A DNA stretch of 64,000 bases from positions 868,001 to 932,000 of the forward strand of contig NZ_JAWLPU010000001.1 of assembly GCF_036997485.1 (NCBI RefSeq). Direction: 5' to 3'. Each line of letters opens with the position of its first letter. Position 1 is the first letter of the stretch. The position numbers and the translations under genes are program-made. The notes below the pieces were generated by a model. It made no database searches. It worked only from the letters and a program-made list of their open reading frames with translations, and was not told the DNA's origin. This document shows, in pieces, positions 54,718 through 63,861 of this stretch. Origin of the DNA: Brachyspira pilosicoli. Its GTDB lineage: Bacteria; Spirochaetota; Brachyspiria; Brachyspirales; Brachyspiraceae.

Positions 54718-55488
54718 ATGCTCTCATTAAGAAAAGCATTAGAAAAAAAAGATTTTGAATTAGTTGATTTATTTACTTTATCATTTTCACTTTTTAGACA
54801 TAATTTTGTTAATTTTTTGTTAGTTGGTTTTCTATGTGCAATGCCTACGATAATTACAACTATATATTTTCCGCCTGCGATGTTTGACCCTGCAAAGATG
54901 CAAACTCCTAAAGATATTATTGATTGGTTTCAAAATGAGGTTAATGAAGGATTTTATATTAATTTGTTTTTATCTTGGTTTTTGGATATTATTTCAACGG
55001 CCGCTATTGCATTGTTAGTAGAAGGTTTAGTTTACGATAAAATTAGAACAGCTTCTTATGCAATAGTTAAAACCTTTCAAATGATAATTCCAATATTGAT
55101 AACTTCTATTATCACAATAATTATATATTTCTTTGGACTTTCTTTTTTTATATTTCCTGGAATAGTGCTCATGATTTTATTTATGTTCACTACAAATATA
55201 TGTGCTTTGAGGCATACTTGGGGTATAGATGCGATTAAATATTCTTTTTCTTTGGTAAAGCCTAAGTTTTTTAAATCTTTATCTATACTTGCTTTTATAG
55301 TGTTGTTTCAAAATGCATTTATAATTACTTTTCCATCTGCTCCAATAGATACAAGAGAAGGAGTATTATATTATTTTTTGTCTATGATAATACTATATTT
55401 TTTTGATACTTATTTTAAAATATTGATATCATTATATTTCTTAAATAGAGATTTTGTTACTAATGCAACATTAGACGATGATATTTAA
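54718..55488 (+). CDS. Multi-pass membrane protein of unknown function
   Basis: This 256-residue protein has about six hydrophobic segments, including FVNFLLVGFLCAMPTIITTIY near residue 33 and ILITSIITIIIYFFGLSFFIFPGIVLMIL near 125, the latter containing the F-F-PG-I pattern seen in several poorly characterised bacterial membrane families. No enzymatic motif is visible. It lies 58 bp after the FecR-M14 gene on the same strand and overlaps the convergent DUF4340 gene by 4 bp. Confidence 0.72.
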   Translation: MLSLRKALEKKDFELVDLFTLSFSLFRHNFVNFLLVGFLCAMPTIITTIYFPPAMFDPAKMQTPKDIIDWFQNEVNEGFYINLFLSWFLDIISTAAIALLVEGLVYDKIRTASYAIVKTFQMIIPILITSIITIIIYFFGLSFFIFPGIVLMILFMFTTNICALRHTWGIDAIKYSFSLVKPKFFKSLSILAFIVLFQNAFIITFPSAPIDTREGVLYYFLSMIILYFFDTYFKILISLYFLNRDFVTNATLDDDI

Positions 55489-56396
55489 TTTTTTATTATA
55501 TCATTTATTTTTTCTTCTAAGTTTTGAAAATTAGATTCTAACAAATAATATCTATTATTATCATTTACTAATTCTATCTCATAATTATTTGATTTAGAAT
55601 ATATATTATAATTTACAGTTTTGCCATCTGATAGATATATCTCTATGTTATATAATAAGTTAGATTTTTGAATATCATCTTTTATAAGTCCGTCTGCTTC
55701 AAGGTTGGCAATAGAATATAAAGAACTATATATATCATTTTGATTGGCATTTTGACTATTCCAAGTTTTTGTCCAATTAGTAGAATCAGTTTTTTCTATA
55801 GTGTATGAATTGTTATTATATGATATACTTATTTTATTTATGTCATCAATTTTTACAGATGATATAGTTTTATTTATTAAGTCATCTTCAGTTTTATCAA
55901 ATATATCTTTGGGGTTAATTGGTATATTTCCAATCAAATAAACATTTTTATCATTATTAATTTGTGCATATACTAAGTTTCCAAAATTAGCCTTCATACC
56001 AAATCTTATATTTCTAACTTCTTTAGATGAAGAATCTTTTGCTTTTACAATTAAAGCTTCATTATCTGTGAGGCTGTATTTATCTAATATTTCACTATTT
56101 CCTCTGGATAATAACTCTACAGGCTGTATATTATTAAATGCATTTGTTATAGCTTCTACTGCATTAACATTAGCATTATATTTATCATTTACTATCCATT
56201 TGTCATCGTTAAATTTTAATGTAATAGTTTCATTGCTGTTTCTTGTAATAGAGATTTCGCTTAATTGAGTATTTATAGCTTTAAATTGAGGCAGAGAATA
56301 GCCTTTATTTTTTAATGTAATTGTGAGTATTAAAATTATTGTTAGAACTACTACTATAGAAGAGAGTATTATATATTTCTTTTGAATATTCGCCAT
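55485..56396 (-). CDS. DUF4340 domain protein
   Basis: This ~303-residue protein has one N-terminal membrane helix (YIILSSIVVVLTIILILTI) and an extracytoplasmic beta-rich region with the DUF4340 features LSEISITRNSNETITLKFNDDKW and VELLSRG, and a second similar unit near SVKIDDINKISISY. I start at the ATG at 56396 with GGAG 9 nt upstream rather than at the far upstream in-frame ATG, which would add a hydrophobic stretch without a ribosome-binding site. In other bacteria DUF4340 genes follow gliding-type ABC transporter genes (GldF/GldG); none is adjacent. Function unknown. Confidence 0.82.
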   Translation of the reverse strand: MANIQKKYIILSSIVVVLTIILILTITLKNKGYSLPQFKAINTQLSEISITRNSNETITLKFNDDKWIVNDKYNANVNAVEAITNAFNNIQPVELLSRGNSEILDKYSLTDNEALIVKAKDSSSKEVRNIRFGMKANFGNLVYAQINNDKNVYLIGNIPINPKDIFDKTEDDLINKTISSVKIDDINKISISYNNNSYTIEKTDSTNWTKTWNSQNANQNDIYSSLYSIANLEADGLIKDDIQKSNLLYNIEIYLSDGKTVNYNIYSKSNNYEIELVNDNNRYYLLESNFQNLEEKINDIIKN

Positions 56397-56519
56397 CAAA
56401 TTATTCTCCATAATTTTATTTGTAATTAAAAAATTATTATATAGAAATAAAAAAAATTGTAAAGTATTAACGAATGTAATATTATGTACAACAATATCAA
56501 ACATATATAATCATTACTC

Positions 56520-56547
56520 TTTACAATAGCACTATTTATATTATAAT
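56520..56547 (+). promoter_or_regulatory. Promoter of purH
   Basis: TTTACA (56520-56525) and TATAAT (56542-56547) are separated by 16 bp, about 40 bp before the start codon. No purine riboswitch-like structure was seen. Confidence 0.6.
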
Positions 56548-56585
56548 GTTTTCATTAAAAACTATATTTTTTATGGAGATTGTTT

Positions 56586-58115
56586 ATGATTAAGAGAGCA
56601 TTGATATCTGTATTTTATAAAGACGGAATATTAGATTTTGCTAAATTTCTAACTTCTAAGAATGTGGAAATTGTTTCTACAGGCGGAACTTATAAATATT
56701 TGAAAGAAAATAATATACCTGTAATAGAGGTTGCTGAAGTTACAGGAGCTAAAGAGATGCTTGATGGAAGAGTAAAAACTTTAGACCCTAAAATACATGG
56801 AGCAATACTTGCTATAAGAGATAACCCTGCTCATATGGAAACTATTAAAGAGAGGGGAATTACTCCTATTGATATGGTTATAGTTAATCTTTATCCTTTC
56901 TTTGAAAAGGTACAAGATGATAATTTGAAATTTGAAGAAAAGATTGAATTTATAGATATAGGCGGACCTACTATGCTTCGTTCTGCTGCTAAGTCTTTCA
57001 AAGATGTTGTAGTTATAAGCGATGTTAAAGATTATGATTTAGTAAAAAGTGAAATGGAAAAAGGCGAAGTTAGTTTTGAAACAAAAAAATATTTAGCTTC
57101 TAAAGTATTTAATTTGACTTCTGCTTATGATGCTGCAGTGTCAGAGTTTATGTTTAATTCTTTAGAAAATAAAGAAGGCAAAAAACTTAATTATTTGAAT
57201 ATGTCTTATGCATTAAAAGAAGAATTAAGATATGGAGAAAATCCTCATCAAGGAGCAAGCTATTATGTTTCTACTACAGATAAAGGCTCTATGAAAGATT
57301 ATGAACAGTTAAACGGAAAAGAACTTTCATTTAACAATATTAGAGATATGGATATAGCTCTAAAAATAGTATTAGAATTTGATGAAGCTAAAAAAGAGTA
57401 TGCATGCTCTGCTATAAAACACTCTACTCCTTGCGGTGCTGCTTTAGGTTCTAATGTATTAGAGGCTTATAATAGAACTTATGAATGCGATCCTACTTCC
57501 ATATTCGGCGGAATAGTAGCTTTCAACAGCACAGTAGATGAAGCAACAGCAAAAGAACTTATTAAAATATTCTTAGAAATTGTTATAGCTAAAGATTTTA
57601 CTATAGAAGCTTTAGAAGTATTAAAAACTAAAAAGAATTTAAGGGTTATAAAATACAAAACTAATACTAACGATAAAATCAATCTTGTTAAAGTAGACGG
57701 AGGATTACTTGTACAAGATGAAGATACCACTTTAATAGAAGATTATAAGGTTGTAACAGAAAAAAAGCCTACAGAAGAAGAGATGAAAAACTTAATATTT
57801 GGTATGAAGGTTGTAAAATATGCTAAATCAAATGCTATAGTTGTTATAAAAGACTTTATGGCTAAAGGTATAGGAAGCGGACAAACTAACAGGATTTGGG
57901 CTTGTGAAGATGCTTTAGAGAGAGCAGGAGATGGGGTTGTGATGGCATCAGATGCTTTCTTCCCATTTAGAGATGTAGTGGACGCTTGTGCTAAATACAA
58001 TATTAAAGCTATAATTCAGCCCGGCGGCTCAATGAGAGACCAAGAATCAATTGATGCTTGTAACGAACATGGTATTGCTATGGTGTTTACTGGTATAAGA
58101 CATTTTAAGCATTAA
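56586..58115 (+). CDS. purH: Bifunctional AICAR formyltransferase / IMP cyclohydrolase
   Basis: This 509-residue enzyme performs the last two steps of purine synthesis. The N-terminal cyclohydrolase domain shows [31 protein letters not shown] and NLYPF; the transformylase domain shows RYGENPHQ near residue 220, [13 protein letters not shown] near 277 with the catalytic Lys-His, GSGQTNR near 433 and SDAFFPFRD near 458. I start at the ATG at 56586 with GGAG 7 nt upstream; a TTG two codons earlier is less likely. Length is typical. It stands alone, without neighbouring pur genes. Confidence 0.96.
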   Translation: MIKRALISVFYKDGILDFAKFLTSKNVEIVSTGGTYKYLKENNIPVIEVAEVTGAKEMLDGRVKTLDPKIHGAILAIRDNPAHMETIKERGITPIDMVIVNLYPFFEKVQDDNLKFEEKIEFIDIGGPTMLRSAAKSFKDVVVISDVKDYDLVKSEMEKGEVSFETKKYLASKVFNLTSAYDAAVSEFMFNSLENKEGKKLNYLNMSYALKEELRYGENPHQGASYYVSTTDKGSMKDYEQLNGKELSFNNIRDMDIALKIVLEFDEAKKEYACSAIKHSTPCGAALGSNVLEAYNRTYECDPTSIFGGIVAFNSTVDEATAKELIKIFLEIVIAKDFTIEALEVLKTKKNLRVIKYKTNTNDKINLVKVDGGLLVQDEDTTLIEDYKVVTEKKPTEEEMKNLIFGMKVVKYAKSNAIVVIKDFMAKGIGSGQTNRIWACEDALERAGDGVVMASDAFFPFRDVVDACAKYNIKAIIQPGGSMRDQESIDACNEHGIAMVFTGIRHFKH

Positions 58116-58163
58116 AAAATACATATTTTTTAGTAATTTTTACTAATTTGTACAGTTTTTTAC

Positions 58164-58192
58164 TTGACAAAATTTATTATTTATTGTATTGT
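58164..58192 (+). promoter_or_regulatory. Promoter of ahpC
   Basis: TTGACA (58164-58169) and TATTGT (58187-58192) are separated by 17 bp, 36 bp before the start codon, which has AGGAG upstream. No PerR-like inverted repeat was recognised. Confidence 0.75.
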
Positions 58193-58228
58193 TAGAGCAT
58201 ACAAACAAAAAATAAAAGGAGTTTTATA

Positions 58229-58792
58229 ATGAGTTTAATCAATAAAAAACTTATAGATTTCAAGGTTGATGCTTATCAAAATGGAGAGTTTAAAGAGGTT
58301 ACTACAAAAGATGTATTAGGTAAATGGAGTGTATTTTTCTTCTATCCTGCAGACTTTACTTTTGTATGTCCTACAGAATTAGAAGATTTAGGTACTGTTT
58401 ATGATGAACTTAAAAAAATTAATTGTGAAGTTTACTCAGTATCTGCAGATACACATTTTGTACACAAGGCTTGGGCTGATGCTTCAGCAACTATTAAAAA
58501 CTTAAAATATACTATGCTTGGAGACCCAACAGGATTATTAGGAAGATTCTTTGAAGTATTTGTAGAAGAAGCTGGACAAGATTTACGCGGAAGCTTTATT
58601 GTTAATCCTGAAGGTTTAATTAAAGCTTATGAAGTACATGATATGGGAATTGGTAGAGATGCTAATGAATTAGTTCGTAAAGTACAAGCTGCTCAATATG
58701 TAGCTGAACATGGCGGTGAAGTTTGTCCTGCTAAATGGAAACCAGGTGCTAAAACTTTAAAACCAGGAATTGATTTGGTTGGAAAAATCTGA
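58229..58792 (+). CDS. ahpC: AhpC-type peroxiredoxin
   Basis: This 187-residue typical 2-Cys peroxiredoxin reduces hydrogen peroxide and organic peroxides. The peroxidatic Cys47 lies in FTFVCPTE and the resolving Cys166 in GEVCPAKW; Thr44 and the conserved Arg near 120 region complete the site. The C-terminal tail after the resolving Cys has the usual length, so it is of the peroxide-sensitive AhpC class. The usual reductase gene ahpF is not adjacent. Strong promoter, ribosome-binding site and terminator suggest abundant expression, sensible for an anaerobe facing oxygen at the gut mucosa. Confidence 0.96.
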   Translation: MSLINKKLIDFKVDAYQNGEFKEVTTKDVLGKWSVFFFYPADFTFVCPTELEDLGTVYDELKKINCEVYSVSADTHFVHKAWADASATIKNLKYTMLGDPTGLLGRFFEVFVEEAGQDLRGSFIVNPEGLIKAYEVHDMGIGRDANELVRKVQAAQYVAEHGGEVCPAKWKPGAKTLKPGIDLVGKI

Positions 58793-58816
58793 TAATTTAA
58801 ACCTTTAAAATATAGT

Positions 58817-58846
58817 AAAAAGGAGGCTAAAAAGCCTCCTTTTTTA
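58817..58846 (+). terminator. Terminator after ahpC
   Basis: AAAAAGGAGGCT (58817-58828) is perfectly inverted at 58833-58844 with a 4-nt loop and flows into a T-run. It may also serve the convergent fabD gene. Confidence 0.92.
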
Positions 58847-58868
58847 TAACAAATTATTTTTTTTAGTT

Positions 58869-59777
58869 TTATTGTACTGAGTTTAGAGAATCGTTATCAA
58901 ATACGCAGATAGCCTCTATTTCTGGAGCTATTTTTTTAGACATACCAACTAAAACCTTACCAGGTCCGCATTCATATATTTTATTAACGCCTTTGCTTTG
59001 AAGATTAATCATACTATCATACCATCTTACAGTTGAGAACATTTGTTTGTAAAGGTTATCTTTTATATTATCGAAACTATGCACATCTGCCGTAACATTA
59101 GATAAAACCTTATTACCGCTATTATTAAATTGAACATTATCCAAGAATTTTTTAAGTTCATCAGCGGCAGGCTTCATAAAAGGTGAGTGGAAAGCACCAG
59201 AAACTTTTAAAGGCATAACCCTCTTAGCGCCAGCTTCTTGAAGTTTAGGAGTAACAGCTTCTATGGCGCTAAGTAAACCTGATATAACAATTTGGTCTTT
59301 TAAGTTATAGTTAGCAGCAACTACCTCTTTGCTTTCAGGCATGCATTTAGAAACAGTGTCATAATCCAAACCAAGTACAGCAGCCATACCATAAGGAGCA
59401 TCGGCACCAGCTTTTGCCATAAGAAGTCCTCTTGTTCTTGCAATCTTTACAGCATCCTCAAAAGAGATATATCCAGCAGCAGAAAGGGCTGTAATTTCTC
59501 CTAAACTGTGACCTGCAAAATAATCTCCTTTTATTCCTTTAGCTTTTAAAGCTTCATAAACAGCCATACCAACTGTAACCAACGCAGGCTGAGTATTTTC
59601 TGTTTTCTTTAAATCTTCCTCACTTCCTTCAAAACATAATGCCTTAATATCTACATCATCTAATATATTAGCAGCTTTATCAAATATAGCCTTAGACTCT
59701 GCTACATTGTCGTATAAAGATTTACCCATTCCAACTGTTTGAGAGCCTTGTCCCGGAAATAAAAATGCTATTGACAT
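58869..59777 (-). CDS. fabD: Malonyl-CoA:ACP transacylase
   Basis: This 302-residue enzyme loads malonyl groups onto acyl carrier protein for fatty-acid synthesis. The nucleophile Ser91 lies in FAGHSLGE; FPGQGSQ near residue 7, QPALVTVGMAVYEAL near 63 and the catalytic His in SGAFHSPFM near 199 are family motifs. Length is standard. AGGAG precedes the start. No other fab gene is adjacent in the window, so it is either monocistronic or at the end of its unit; no operator of the FapR or FabT kind was recognised. Confidence 0.95.
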   Translation of the reverse strand: MSIAFLFPGQGSQTVGMGKSLYDNVAESKAIFDKAANILDDVDIKALCFEGSEEDLKKTENTQPALVTVGMAVYEALKAKGIKGDYFAGHSLGEITALSAAGYISFEDAVKIARTRGLLMAKAGADAPYGMAAVLGLDYDTVSKCMPESKEVVAANYNLKDQIVISGLLSAIEAVTPKLQEAGAKRVMPLKVSGAFHSPFMKPAADELKKFLDNVQFNNSGNKVLSNVTADVHSFDNIKDNLYKQMFSTVRWYDSMINLQSKGVNKIYECGPGKVLVGMSKKIAPEIEAICVFDNDSLNSVQ

Positions 59778-60119
59778 AAGTATTATTCTCCTTTATTAAA
59801 ATTTATTTAAACTTTGTATATTCAAAAATATTAATATTTATTAATATTTATAAATTATTTAATTATATTCCAAATATTAACAATAAATTAAACTTTTATC
59901 AAGTGAGTTTTTTATTATAAGTAATATAGATTGAAAATATTAAATTAGTTATAAGATTTTTTTTTACAATACTAAAAATATTGATTAGTTTATTTATAGA
60001 AATTTATACTAAAGAAATGATTTTTAATATAAATTTTATATTTGCATTTTTACATATAATTTAGCAATGAGTTTTTAAATACAAATTTGCAAATATAAAA
60101 AGTTTAGTGAATATAAAAC
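59778..60119. other. AT-rich intergenic region without recognised features
   Basis: This 342-bp stretch lies upstream of fabD and downstream of the ABC ATPase gene. It holds short AT-rich repeats such as TATTAATATT near 59828-59851 but no open frame, strong hairpin or consensus promoter that I can support. Confidence 0.4.
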
Positions 60120-60848
60120 CTATTTGTTTAAAACCTTATATAAAAACTCTTTAGTTCTGCTGTGTTTAGGATTATTAAAAAACTCTTCAGGTGTTTCATC
60201 TTCGAGTATAATGCCGTCATTCATAAACAGTATTCTGCTTGCAACATTTTTAGCAAAACCCATCTCATGAGTAACTATAAGCATAGTCATACCCTCTTTA
60301 GCCAAATCTATCATAACGTCCAAAACTTCTTTAATCATCTCAGGGTCTAATGCAGAAGTAGGCTCATCAAATAGCATAACCTCAGGCTCCATAGCTAAAG
60401 CCCTTGCAATAGCAATTCTCTGTTTTTGCCCTCCTGAAAGTTTATTGGGGTAGGTGTCTTTTTTTTCAACAAGTCCAACTTTTTGTAATAACTCAAGTGC
60501 TTTAGTTTCTGCTTGTTCTTTAGTGTAGCCTTTTAATTTCATAGGTGCTAAGATAATGTTTTCCATTACTGTTTTATGAGGAAATAAATTAAAATGCTGA
60601 AATACCATTCCAACCTTTTCTCTTATCTTATTTATATCAGTTTTTTTGTCTAATATATTTTCACCGTCTATAAATATCTTTCCATTAGTAGGCTCTTCAA
60701 GTCTGTTTATGCATCTTAAAAAAGTAGATTTACCGCTTCCAGAAGGACCAATAATTGCAATAATCTCACCCTTCTCAACATTAACATCTATTCCTTTTAA
60801 CACTTCTAATTGATTAAACTTTTTATGTAAATTTTCTACTTTAATCAC
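60120..60848 (-). CDS. Polar amino-acid ABC transporter ATPase
   Basis: This 242-residue ATPase of the GlnQ/ArtP/HisP group powers amino-acid import. Walker A is [11 protein letters not shown] near residue 32, the Q-loop VFQHFNLFP near 83, the signature LSGGQKQR near 137, Walker [13 protein letters not shown] near 157 and the H-loop VTHEMGF near 193. Its start overlaps the permease stop by 8 bp. It is the last gene of a four-gene minus-strand operon. Substrate is not decided by the ATPase itself. Confidence 0.95.
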   Translation of the reverse strand: MIKVENLHKKFNQLEVLKGIDVNVEKGEIIAIIGPSGSGKSTFLRCINRLEEPTNGKIFIDGENILDKKTDINKIREKVGMVFQHFNLFPHKTVMENIILAPMKLKGYTKEQAETKALELLQKVGLVEKKDTYPNKLSGGQKQRIAIARALAMEPEVMLFDEPTSALDPEMIKEVLDVMIDLAKEGMTMLIVTHEMGFAKNVASRILFMNDGIILEDETPEEFFNNPKHSRTKEFLYKVLNK

Positions 60849-61554
60849 TTTCTTTAAGCCCCTTCTCTACCTTTCTCATAAACACCGCAAAGATAGAAGT
60901 TAATATCAAATATATTATACCCACAGCGATAAGAGGCTCAACCCCCCTATAAGTTTGACTAGTAATAATATTAGCAGAACGAAGCAAATCAACCCCCCCT
61001 ATAAAACCAACAATAGAAGTCTCTTTGATAAGAGTAATAAACTCGCTCACCAAAGCAGGAAGTATCTTTTTGATAGCCTGCGGTATAATAATCTCTTTCA
61101 TAGAAAGAGCATAATTAAGCCCCAAAGCCCTCGAAGCCTCCATCTGACCTTTATCAAGCCCTTCAATACCAGCCCTTATAATCTCAGCAACATAAGCAGC
61201 AGAGTTAATACCAAAAGCTATAGCAGAGATAATCAGTATAGGCGTATTTCTTAAAGCCCCCACAAATACAACATTCGCCCAAATCATAAGCTGCACAACC
61301 GCAGGTGTACCCCTTATTAAATTAACATATCCAAACGCTAATTTTGATATAGGATTAAATGTCTCAAACCCTTTAATATTTTTTAAAGGATAAATATGTG
61401 ACAATTGCATCAGAGCAATAAATATACCAAGAACTATACCAATAAGTGTAGCAAATAAAGTAGTTCCTATAGAAAATAAAAGCCCCTTAACCATATACAT
61501 ATATCTATGGTTAGCTATAAATACTTCTTTAAGCAACTCTAAATATTCTGTCAT
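60841..61554 (-). CDS. Polar amino-acid ABC transporter permease
   Basis: This 237-residue inner-membrane permease of the HisM/GlnP type has about five membrane segments and the EAA loop with [29 protein letters not shown] near residue 130. The N-terminal [18 protein letters not shown] is the usual first helix region. Only one permease gene is present, so a homodimer is expected. It lies between the binding-protein genes (42 bp upstream) and the ATPase gene (8-bp overlap). Confidence 0.94.
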   Translation of the reverse strand: MTEYLELLKEVFIANHRYMYMVKGLLFSIGTTLFATLIGIVLGIFIALMQLSHIYPLKNIKGFETFNPISKLAFGYVNLIRGTPAVVQLMIWANVVFVGALRNTPILIISAIAFGINSAAYVAEIIRAGIEGLDKGQMEASRALGLNYALSMKEIIIPQAIKKILPALVSEFITLIKETSIVGFIGGVDLLRSANIITSQTYRGVEPLIAVGIIYLILTSIFAVFMRKVEKGLKESD

Positions 61555-61595
61555 CTGCTTTCCTTAAATTATCTCTGTGTTTTACCATTCAAATA

Positions 61596-62330
61596 TTAAA
61601 AATATTTTTTTACAAGCTCATCATATTTGCCGTTTTCTTTCAAAGTATCCAAAGCCTTGTTTACATCTTCCAAAAGCTTAGTATCTTCTTTTCTAAAACC
61701 AATACAAAGCTCTTGTATAGATAAATCTGTTTTAATAGCTTTAAGACCTTCATTGTTCTTTATATAACCAACAGCTATAGGATAATCCATTATAGCAGCA
61801 TCTATTTTACCGCTTTGTAATGCCACTACAGTATCTGCTGTTCTGTTAAATCTCTCTATTTTATCAACTTTTTTACTCTCTGTTAAAGCAACATCGCCTA
61901 CATATCCTAAAACAACACCCACTGTATAAGTATTGTTTAAGCTGTCAAAGTTAGTGATAGAGTTGTTATCTTCTTTTACAATGATAGCTTGCTGAGATTC
62001 AAAATAAGGCTTAGAAAAATTAATAACTTTCTTTCTTGACTCTGTAGCTGTAATACCAGCTATTAGTATATCTATAGTTTTAGCCTCTAAAGCAGGTATA
62101 AGTCCGTCAAAAGTCATATCTTTTATTTCTATTTTCTTTCCTATTATCTTTGATATCTCATTTATAAGCTCAACATCAAAACCAACAACATTACCATTCT
62201 CATCTAAATATTCAAAAGGAGGATATTCAGCATTAGTACCAACATATAAAACATCTTTTTCCTCTTTCTTAGAACATGATAATACTATAAGCAAAGAAAC
62301 TAACAGAAGAATTTTTAATATATTTTTCAT
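61596..62330 (-). CDS. Amino-acid ABC transporter substrate-binding lipoprotein 2
   Basis: This 244-residue periplasmic binding protein has a lipobox ending VLSC (Cys19) and the family-3 fold: YVGTNAEYPPFEYLDENGNVVG near residue 30, FDGLIPALEAKTIDILIAGIT near 80 and the ligand-contacting Arg in TESRKKVINF near 105. The pattern is that of cationic or polar amino-acid binders. It is a clear paralogue of the next upstream gene, 26 bp away, and probably arose by duplication; differences cluster in the second lobe. It feeds the single downstream permease. Confidence 0.92.
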   Translation of the reverse strand: MKNILKILLLVSLLIVLSCSKKEEKDVLYVGTNAEYPPFEYLDENGNVVGFDVELINEISKIIGKKIEIKDMTFDGLIPALEAKTIDILIAGITATESRKKVINFSKPYFESQQAIIVKEDNNSITNFDSLNNTYTVGVVLGYVGDVALTESKKVDKIERFNRTADTVVALQSGKIDAAIMDYPIAVGYIKNNEGLKAIKTDLSIQELCIGFRKEDTKLLEDVNKALDTLKENGKYDELVKKYF

Positions 62331-62356
62331 TAATTATTATCTCCCACTAAATGTTT

Positions 62357-63094
62357 TTATTTACTCTCAAAATATTTTTCTATAAGCATGTCGTAAGTGC
62401 CGTTTTCTTTTATAGTATTTAAAGCATCATTAACTTTTTTAAGTAATTCTGTATCTTCTTTTCTCATAGCAATAGCATATTCTTCATTTTGAGAATCTGT
62501 AATAACTAATTTTAAATCATCATTTTGATTAAAATATTGTTTAGCAGGTTCATAATCTAAAACTACAGCATCTACTTTTTTGCTTTTTAAAGCTAATATA
62601 GCCTCTGATGTAGCACCATATTTCTGAGCATTTACATTAGACATTTCGCTTACAATCAAATCCCCTGTAAAACCTAACACAACACCAACATTTTTGCCTT
62701 GTAAACTATCAAAGCTATAAATATCTTTATTATCACTATGAACTAATATAGATTGTTGGGTGTTATAATAAGGGTCTGTAAAATTAACAAACTTCTTTCT
62801 CTCTTCATCTGCAGTCATACCCGCAATAATTATATCTATCTTTTTTGATTGTAAAGCAGGAAGAAGTCCGTCAAAGGCCATGTCTACAACTTCAATATCT
62901 TGCTTCATAATTTTAGCTATTTCATTGATTAAATCTATATCAAAACCAACAATATTGTCCCCATCTCTATATTCAAAAGGTTCAAATTCAGCATTAGTGC
63001 CTACATAAAGTTTATTTTCTTTTTGAGAACAGCTCATAAAAGCAATTAAAGATATTAAAAGTATTGATGTAATAATTATTATTTTTTTAAACAT
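62357..63094 (-). CDS. Amino-acid ABC transporter substrate-binding lipoprotein 1
   Basis: This 245-residue binding protein has a lipobox ending AFMSC (Cys22) and the same motifs as its neighbour: YVGTNAEFEPFEYRDGDNIVG, FDGLLPALQSKKIDIIIAGMT and the Arg of EERKKFVNF. It is the first gene of the operon, with AGGAG before the ATG and a ~190-nt leader carrying a short ORF that ends in two Arg codons. Together with the binder pattern, that suggests a basic amino acid, possibly arginine, as ligand; this is inference. Confidence 0.92.
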   Translation of the reverse strand: MFKKIIIITSILLISLIAFMSCSQKENKLYVGTNAEFEPFEYRDGDNIVGFDIDLINEIAKIMKQDIEVVDMAFDGLLPALQSKKIDIIIAGMTADEERKKFVNFTDPYYNTQQSILVHSDNKDIYSFDSLQGKNVGVVLGFTGDLIVSEMSNVNAQKYGATSEAILALKSKKVDAVVLDYEPAKQYFNQNDDLKLVITDSQNEEYAIAMRKEDTELLKKVNDALNTIKENGTYDMLIEKYFESK

Positions 63095-63204
63095 TTTTTA
63101 TCTCCTAAAGTTTTTTTACATGTATTAAAGATACATAATATTAACATATATTTTTTATTAATAAAATGTGTTTTTTGATTATAATAATAGATATGCAAAT
63201 AGGC

Positions 63205-63267
63205 TTAACGCCTGATTAATACTTGAAAGAAAGAGAGTATTTTTATATCAGAAAAATAGTTAATCAT
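63205..63267 (-). CDS. Putative leader peptide ending Arg-Arg, upstream of the ABC operon
   Basis: An ATG at 63267 with GGAG 7 nt upstream opens a 20-codon frame (MINYFSDIKILSFFQVLIRR) that ends AGG CGT TAA. It starts about 20 nt after the expected transcript start. The AGG CGT TAA GCCT end forms a small AGGC/GCCT hairpin. The leader continues ~110 nt to the first binding-protein gene. No strong U-tailed terminator follows, so if it regulates, a translational or hairpin-linked mechanism is more likely than classical attenuation. The TCTCTT tract in the leader ORF is complementary to the AGGAGA ribosome-binding site of the first gene. Confidence 0.5.
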   Translation of the reverse strand: MINYFSDIKILSFFQVLIRR

Positions 63268-63292
63268 AAAATAACTCCGTAATTTAGAATCA

Positions 63293-63320
63293 ATTATAAT
63301 ACAGCAAATAAAAAAGTCAA
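63293..63320 (-). promoter_or_regulatory. Promoter of the amino-acid ABC operon
   Basis: On the minus strand TTGACT (63315-63320) and a perfect TATAAT (63293-63298) are separated by 16 bp. The -35 begins 2 bp after the stop codon of the upstream gene. Confidence 0.8.
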
Positions 63321-63321
63321 G

Positions 63322-63861
63322 TTATTTTAAAATACGAGATTTATATTTATCAAACAGAGTATTAGAAAAATCTGTATATTCTATTGCATCTTTAATGCCT
63401 TTTAAATTTACATTATATATATTTTTTGATTCTCTGTATGGTTTTATTGTCATAGTGCTGTGATTAATTAAATCTTGAAAAAAGTTAATAATCTCCTCTT
63501 CTTGAACTATACCAAATGAAGGGGAAACCGTATAAAGTATATCAAAATTATTTTTTTCTGAGCGAACTATTGGTTCTATTTCTGTTATTTGTTTATTGTC
63601 AAAATAATATGATATTACATCATCATCATTATTAATTTTATCATTATACCAAGTAATTGTGATGTTTAATTGTTCTTGTCTTGAAGCTATATATACTTCT
63701 AGCTTTTTATCAAGATTTAAAGACATTGTAACTGTTTTTTTATCTGTGCCGTCATATACAATGGTTTTTACCTTCCAATTATCATATTGCTTTGATGTAG
63801 CGATAGGGTATAGATTTAAAGCAAATAAAAATAATATAATCAACGTAATATTTTTTGTCAT
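63322..63861 (-). CDS. Secreted hypothetical protein
   Basis: This 179-residue protein has a signal peptide (LIILFLFALNLYPIATS) and a mixed alpha/beta body without recognised motif. Segments such as KWKVKTIVYDGTDKKTVTMSL-like strands and a central VSYYF-like strand suggest a beta-sheet core; the C-terminal third is helical and polar. It ends just before the ABC operon promoter, and only ~140 bp of non-coding AT-rich sequence remain to the window edge. It may be a periplasmic protein; no function can be assigned. Confidence 0.65.
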   Translation of the reverse strand: MTKNITLIILFLFALNLYPIATSKQYDNWKVKTIVYDGTDKKTVTMSLNLDKKLEVYIASRQEQLNITITWYNDKINNDDDVISYYFDNKQITEIEPIVRSEKNNFDILYTVSPSFGIVQEEEIINFFQDLINHSTMTIKPYRESKNIYNVNLKGIKDAIEYTDFSNTLFDKYKSRILK

